From contig QYZZ01000019.1 in the NCBI GenBank assembly GCA_003838145.1, positions 46,888 to 110,887 of the forward strand: a stretch of 64,000 nt of DNA, in the 5' to 3' direction. Positions within the stretch are counted from its first letter, which is position 1. Each line of letters begins with the position of its first letter. Below, one piece after another: positions 59,943-64,000 of the stretch. The translations under genes were made by a program, and so were the position numbers. Under the pieces are notes generated by a model. That model did not search any database and was not told the DNA's origin. It worked only from the letters and a program-made list of their open reading frames with translations. This DNA comes from Tindallia sp. MSAO_Bac2. GTDB taxonomy: Bacteria > Bacillota > Clostridia > Peptostreptococcales > Tindalliaceae.

Positions 59943-60653
59943 ATGATTACCCCAGCAAAAAAGCAGAACTTGTATGCGGAAGTATCAAAGCAAATAATTA
60001 GGATGATCAGTGATGGAAATTGGCAGCCGGGAGAAAAAATAATGGGTGAAATAGAATTATCCAAGGAATTTCAGGTGAGTCGTAATTCCATTCGGGAATC
60101 TATAAAAGCTCTGGAACTAGTTGGTATTCTTGAGTCAAGAACCGGAGTGGGTACATTTGTAGCACAGCAGGCGATCGTCAACATTAACAATATGCACCTT
60201 ACAACACTTATTGAATCGGAAAGTTCCTTGGTTGAGCTGATGGAAACAAGATTAATTGTTGAGCCAGGGCTGACTTACCTTGCAGTGAAGAAAGCAACAG
60301 ATGAGGACCTGCAAGAGTTAGAAGAGATAATTGAAAACGGCAAAAAGGCAGTTGCGGAAAAAAATTATACCTTTGACCTGGGTTTTGCTTTTCATAAAAA
60401 GGTTTTTTCGATGTCAGGAAATAAGATATTGATAAATCTTTTGGATAGCATTACGGGTAATCTTATAATGACAAGAGGAAAAGTTTTTTTTCAGCACTTA
60501 AATGAGTATATTTTGAACTATGAGCTGAACGAACACATGGAAATGCTTGACTGTTTCAAAAAAAGAGATGCTGTTCTGGCTAAAAATATGATGCAAAGGC
60601 ATATTGAAGGTTCTTTAAATATGATCATTGAAGAAGAACAAGAAAAAAAGTGA
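59943..60653 (+). CDS. FadR-subfamily GntR transcriptional regulator
   Basis: The 236-residue protein has an N-terminal winged helix (LYAEVSKQIIRMISDGNWQP, ELSKEFQVSRNSIRESIKAL, RTGVGTFVA) and a C-terminal all-helical FCD ligand domain (LVELMETRLIVEPGLTYLAV, FDLGFAFHKKVFSMSGNKIL, MLDCFKKRDAVLAKNMMQRH) with the usual metal-binding His positions. GGAG lies 9 bases before ATG 59943; a longer frame from 59883 would contain the operator and is rejected. It probably represses itself, the opine dehydrogenase and the TRAP operon until ligand binds. Confidence 0.92.
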   Translation: MITPAKKQNLYAEVSKQIIRMISDGNWQPGEKIMGEIELSKEFQVSRNSIRESIKALELVGILESRTGVGTFVAQQAIVNINNMHLTTLIESESSLVELMETRLIVEPGLTYLAVKKATDEDLQELEEIIENGKKAVAEKNYTFDLGFAFHKKVFSMSGNKILINLLDSITGNLIMTRGKVFFQHLNEYILNYELNEHMEMLDCFKKRDAVLAKNMMQRHIEGSLNMIIEEEQEKK

Positions 60654-60683
60654 ATATAAGACTTGCGAATTCCAAGTGATTTT

Positions 60684-60725
60684 TCGGATTTACGACAATC
60701 TGTCGTGAATCCGAGTTTTTTTTGC
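60684..60725 (+). terminator. Terminator after gntR
   Basis: TCGGATTTACGACA pairs with TGTCGTGAATCCGA around ATC, followed by eight T. Confidence 0.9.
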
Positions 60726-60810
60726 TTAATGCGACAAAGGATGTTAAAAATATAACTAATAAAATATTTTAAAATATGCGTGCATTTTGGCAAGATCTAT
60801 GGTAGTGTGA

Positions 60811-60829
60811 TTGTAGTACAGCTGGACAA
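60811..60829 (+). promoter_or_regulatory. Shared 19-bp operator, copy C (TRAP operon leader)
   Basis: TTGTAGTACAGCTGGACAA lies 62 bases before the DctQ start. The 15 bases ahead of it (GGTAGTGTGA and neighbours) also resemble the region ahead of copy A, so promoter and operator appear to have been duplicated together. Confidence 0.7.
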
Positions 60830-60890
60830 CATGAACATTGAACATCAGTCGATTTTGTTTAAACTATTGTGTATGGGGGTGTTGAAGCTA

Positions 60891-61415
60891 ATGAGAACGT
60901 TTGCTAAATATTTTATGAATGCGTTGGCAAAAATCCAGATTGGAGTGACGGCGTTCTTAACTATTGCAATTCCGCTTTTAATCGTATTTCAGGTTTTACT
61001 TAGGTATGTATTCAGGCTTCCGTTGATGGGAATAGAGGAACTGCTGATGTTTCCCATTATTTGGCTTTATATGCTTGGAGGAGCCAATGCATCCAGAACA
61101 AGAAGTCACATCGAATGCGGTATTTTGACGCTTTACATCAGAGAAGGAACAAAGGGAAGAGCGATTTTTAACATGGTGCGTGTTACGGTATGTGTATTGG
61201 TCAGTTGTTGGTTAACGTATTGGGCATTTTTCTACCTTCAGTATGCATTAAGAATGATGAAGTCCAGTCCTTTGCTGAAACTGCCGATGATTGTAGCCGA
61301 AAGTGCCGTTTTTATTGGATTAGCATTGATGACTCTATACGCAATTATTGAATTGGTGGAAGTATATCGTCTATCTATCAGAAGACTGCAGGGAAAAGAA
61401 CAGGAGGTGCTGTAA
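60891..61415 (+). CDS. dctQ: TRAP transporter small membrane subunit (DctQ), second system
   Basis: The 174-residue protein has four membrane spans and the DctQ block LPLMGIEELLMFPIIWLYML followed by GGANASRTRSHIECG. GGGGGTG lies 9 bases before ATG 60891; the longer frame from 60780 runs through the operator and is rejected. Its stop overlaps the dctM start by one base. The subunit order here is Q-M-P, unlike the P-Q-M order of the first system. Confidence 0.88.
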   Translation: MRTFAKYFMNALAKIQIGVTAFLTIAIPLLIVFQVLLRYVFRLPLMGIEELLMFPIIWLYMLGGANASRTRSHIECGILTLYIREGTKGRAIFNMVRVTVCVLVSCWLTYWAFFYLQYALRMMKSSPLLKLPMIVAESAVFIGLALMTLYAIIELVEVYRLSIRRLQGKEQEVL

Positions 61416-62728
61416 TGGATATGCTAACCATCGTTGCTATAGATGTTATTCTTCTCGTAGTCCTGCTCATGTTCAGCATCCCGCTTCCTTATTGCTTTGG
61501 CGGCGCATTGGCTTTTATGGCAATAGCAGGTGGCGCTTCAATGAGAAGTATGATGCTCTGGGGTTTTGGACAAATGATCAGCCCGATTCTTGTTGCAAGT
61601 CCCTTGTTTATTTTGGCAGGTATGATTATGGCAAAAAGTGGAATTGCGACTCATTTGCTTAATTTTGCCGACATTTTTGTCGGAAAAGTTAAGGGTGGTA
61701 TCGGAGTGGTGGCTGTTGCGACATGTGCTGTTATTGGAGCGATTTCTGGAAGTGGATTTACAGGAGTTGCTGCAACGGGACCGGTATTGATCCCCCGTAT
61801 GGTTGAGCAGGGGTATCCCAGAGGATACGCGACTTCTCTGGTCACTGTTTCATCGGTATTAGGGCTTCTGATTCCACCGTCTGTTATTATGATCATTTAC
61901 GGGTGGGTCACAGAAACATCTATTTTGGCTGCTTTCCTCGCAACAGTAGGGCCGGGGATTGCCATTGTAATTTCTTTTTCGATTATTAATATGGTGTTGG
62001 TGCGAAAAATGCCGGACATCAAACTGGAAGACGATTTACCAAAAGCAGAGATGAGGCAACGGCATATTCGCAGAACGATAAAAGCATTGCCAGGCCTGTC
62101 TCTTCCGTTGATTATTCTGGGAGGCATTTATGGAGGTGTGTTCACTCCGTCCGAAGCGGCAGCAGTAGCGGCGGTGGTGGCGGTTCCTATCGGGTTCTGG
62201 ATTTACAAGGAAATGAAATTTCCGGATTTTATGAATGTAGTGAATGATACTTCTGTTTCCATCGGTGCAATCATGACAATGATTATGTTTACACTTATGC
62301 TGAGTCAGACTTATGTACTGCTTAGAGTACCTCAAGCGATCATTGAGATCGTATTTAGCATTACAGATAATAGAATTATTCTACTTATTTTAATTAATAT
62401 TTTCCTGTTTCTTGTCGGAATGATTGTCAACGACGTTACCGGAATGATCTTGATTGCTCCCCTGTTACTGCCGCTTGTGACACATCTTGGCATTAGTCCT
62501 GTTCAGTTTGCAGCGATTATGGGAGTGAACCTGGCTATGGGAGGCGTTACGCCACCTTATGCAAGCATTCTTTATCTGGGAATGAGAATTGGAAAGTGTG
62601 AATTCAGCGAAATTTTAAAACCGACATTAATATTTCTCCTGATAGGATATTTACCAATTGTATTTCTAACTACGTTTTGGGCACCTTTATCAATGTACTT
62701 ACCTACATTGTTGGGATATGTAAGATAA
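61415..62728 (+). CDS. dctM: TRAP transporter large membrane subunit (DctM), second system
   Basis: The 437-residue membrane protein has about 12 spans with typical DctM blocks: LVASPLFILAGMIMAKSGIA, GAISGSGFTGVAATGPVLIP, LLIPPSVIMIIYGWVTETS, GGIYGGVFTPSEAAAVAAVV and MGVNLAMGGVTPPYASILYL. It is coupled to dctQ by a one-base overlap and to dctP after 33 bases. Codon use is ordinary for this genome, unlike the dctM at 8446. Its substrate probably matches that of the opine dehydrogenase. Confidence 0.93.
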   Translation: MDMLTIVAIDVILLVVLLMFSIPLPYCFGGALAFMAIAGGASMRSMMLWGFGQMISPILVASPLFILAGMIMAKSGIATHLLNFADIFVGKVKGGIGVVAVATCAVIGAISGSGFTGVAATGPVLIPRMVEQGYPRGYATSLVTVSSVLGLLIPPSVIMIIYGWVTETSILAAFLATVGPGIAIVISFSIINMVLVRKMPDIKLEDDLPKAEMRQRHIRRTIKALPGLSLPLIILGGIYGGVFTPSEAAAVAAVVAVPIGFWIYKEMKFPDFMNVVNDTSVSIGAIMTMIMFTLMLSQTYVLLRVPQAIIEIVFSITDNRIILLILINIFLFLVGMIVNDVTGMILIAPLLLPLVTHLGISPVQFAAIMGVNLAMGGVTPPYASILYLGMRIGKCEFSEILKPTLIFLLIGYLPIVFLTTFWAPLSMYLPTLLGYVR

Positions 62729-62761
62729 TAATCAAATAAATTACTAAAGGAGGAGAAGGGG

Positions 62762-63817
62762 ATGTTATTTAAAAAAGGAAATGGAAAAAAGTTGGCTTTG
62801 ATTGCTGCTATATTGGTGCTGGCAATGCTGGCTGTAGGTTGTGGTGGAAACGGAGATGCACCAGTTGCTGCTGAAAATGGAGAAGACGGTGGGTTTATAG
62901 AAAGACAGCTTCAATTTGGACACGTTCGACCGGACGGAACATCGACGGATACAGACTCAAAATTTTTTACGGAGTATGTAACGGCCAATACAGATGGGAA
63001 AACAACCTTCGAAATTTACCCTAACAGTCAATTAGGTGATTATTCAACGGTGCAGGAAAGACTTGGCATTGGTGACGTTGATATGCAGTTGGCTCCGGCA
63101 GCACCTAATGTAAATGCAGCAATCGTTTTACCAAGTGCTCCTTACCTTGCCAGCAACTGGGACGAGGCAAAGGAAGTATTTGGCCGAGGCAGTGTTCTGT
63201 ACGAAGAGATGGGAAAAATGTTTGAAGAAGAAAACATAAAAATGCTGGCAGGATATCCAAAATACTTTGGTAGCATTATTACAACCAAAATGCCAGAAGC
63301 ACCCGGAGATCCGGATGTAACAAAAGGCGTTGTACTGAGAGTGCCTGGGATTCGCTCATTCGAATTAACAGCATTAGCATTAGGATATCAGGCATCTCCT
63401 ATTGCTTTTTCCGAAGCATTTACGGCTATTCAGACTGGAACTGTTGATGGAGCAATTGGGTCTGGAGGAGAAGGTTACTATAATAGTTTTAGGGACGTAG
63501 TTGACTACTACCTTCCTGTGAATTCGCAATTTGAAATTTGGTGGATACAAATGAGTATGGAGGCGTGGAACAGTCTGACAGAAGAAGAAAAAGCAATTTT
63601 CGAAGAGGCGGCAGAAAGATTTGAAAGCGAAAGATGGGAACAGGCACCAGGTGAAGAAGCGGAATATGAAAGATTGCTGGAAGAGCATGGCGCTGAAATT
63701 ATAGAGTTTACTGATGAAGAGCTTCAGGCGATGGCAGATAAAGTTAGAGCAGAAGTATGGCCTGAGATTGAAGATGAATATGGTGCTGAACTCTTTAGAA
63801 CTGTTACAGGACAATAG
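62762..63817 (+). CDS. dctP: TRAP transporter substrate-binding lipoprotein (DctP), second system
   Basis: The 351-residue lipoprotein starts at ATG 62762 behind AAAGGAGGAG; the lipobox is AVGC. The mature part is DctP-like: LQFGHVRPDGTSTDTDSKF, NTDGKTTFEIYPNSQLGDYS, GVVLRVPGIRSFELTALALG with the carboxylate-binding Arg, and AFTAIQTGTVDGAIGSGGEG. It is the extracellular receptor of the operator-controlled transporter. The C-terminal part is acidic. It ends the operon; no terminator hairpin is obvious behind it. Confidence 0.92.
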   Translation: MLFKKGNGKKLALIAAILVLAMLAVGCGGNGDAPVAAENGEDGGFIERQLQFGHVRPDGTSTDTDSKFFTEYVTANTDGKTTFEIYPNSQLGDYSTVQERLGIGDVDMQLAPAAPNVNAAIVLPSAPYLASNWDEAKEVFGRGSVLYEEMGKMFEEENIKMLAGYPKYFGSIITTKMPEAPGDPDVTKGVVLRVPGIRSFELTALALGYQASPIAFSEAFTAIQTGTVDGAIGSGGEGYYNSFRDVVDYYLPVNSQFEIWWIQMSMEAWNSLTEEEKAIFEEAAERFESERWEQAPGEEAEYERLLEEHGAEIIEFTDEELQAMADKVRAEVWPEIEDEYGAELFRTVTGQ

Positions 63818-63879
63818 AAGCTTACACTGGAGATGAAAACAACTGATGATACAAACAAAGTTCATTATCTCGGGTTGGA

Positions 63880-64000
63880 ATAGTCAAGTCCAAAATAGTG
63901 TGTAATTTCCTCGGTAACAATGTTTAATCTTTTAATTCAAGTGGCTCACTTTTTCAGTAGCACAACTATGAGCGATTTATGCCGCGAAAGCCTCTTGACA
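63880..64000. mobile_element. Possible end of an IS256-like element, cut by the window edge
   Basis: After the dctP stop the composition changes. Reverse-complemented, AAATTACACACTATTTTGGA resembles the terminal repeats typical of IS256-family elements in Bacillota, and the sequence beyond it could be the 3' end of a minus-strand gene, with short open frames to the edge. Only about 120 bases are visible and no transposase motif can be read, so this is a tentative call. Confidence 0.25.

Noticed and set aside
1..64000. CRISPR array, tRNA or rRNA genes, toxin-antitoxin or phage defence systems
   Set aside because: No regularly spaced repeats, cloverleaf sequences, ribosomal RNA segments or defence-type gene pairs could be recognised anywhere in the window.

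Overview
This window looks like the chromosome of an anaerobic, motile, amino-acid- and hydroxyacid-fermenting Bacillota (class Clostridia). Evidence read from the sequence: strong Shine-Dalgarno sites with many TTG/GTG starts, a tryptophan T-box and a lysine riboswitch, hairpin-plus-T terminators, lipobox lipoproteins, an Etf-linked lactate-type dehydrogenase, a sigma-D-type promoter before a chemotaxis receptor, and Na+-type uptake systems (three TRAP transporters and an AgcS symporter). This mix resembles Peptostreptococcales/Natronincola-Tindallia-type genomes, but that placement is inference. No tRNA, rRNA, CRISPR array, prophage or complete insertion sequence was seen.

Layout. (1) 1-13534, all on +: a 2-hydroxyacid island. 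It holds EtfB (cut by the window edge), EtfA, an FAD 2-hydroxyacid dehydrogenase and a canonical nickel lactate racemase (LarA), matching the Acetobacterium-type lctBCDE set. Then come an IclR regulator, a divergent LarA-like protein, a DctP-Q-M TRAP transporter, a third LarA homologue, a PanB-type hydroxymethyltransferase and a DUF1537 acid-sugar kinase. Together they suggest uptake, epimerisation, oxidation and retro-aldol cleavage of a 2-hydroxyacid wider than lactate, possibly pantoate-like. (2) 13631-20243: housekeeping genes (mtnA, purC, exoA, alr) around a lysine riboswitch whose P1 helix overlaps the terminator, so lysine should switch the downstream class-III aminotransferase ON. (3) 20736-28221: AgcS symporter, amidohydrolase, M20 peptidase-like hydrolase, T-box-controlled stand-alone TrpB, dUTPase and small proteins. 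(4) 28437-34608: class-III aminotransferase plus beta-keto acid cleavage enzyme (BKACE) next to a TAXI-type TRAP transporter with DUF1850, a plausible beta-amino-acid catabolic module.

(5) 34810-46569: nitronate monooxygenase-like protein, D-serine dehydratase, ilvE, ung, a cupin, a chemotaxis receptor, sfsA, cysK, a double-CxxC thioredoxin-fold protein overlapping a thioredoxin reductase-like gene, a RAYT-like gene and a small membrane protein. (6) 46589-55494: galU with a GtrA-like C-terminal remnant directly behind it, then a compact hisZGDCBHAF-IE operon that lacks only histidinol-phosphatase. (7) 55564-58503: a QueG-like Fe-S protein, a membrane-anchored coiled-coil protein and PepV. (8) 58667-63817: opine dehydrogenase-like protein, FadR/GntR regulator and a TRAP transporter (DctQ-M-P). 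A 19-bp near-palindrome sits in front of all three transcription units, which defines a probable local regulon. The last about 120 bases may be one end of an IS256-like element.

Overall, the accessory regions are built around binding-protein-dependent import of organic acids and amino-acid derivatives, each next to matching enzymes and a regulator or RNA switch.
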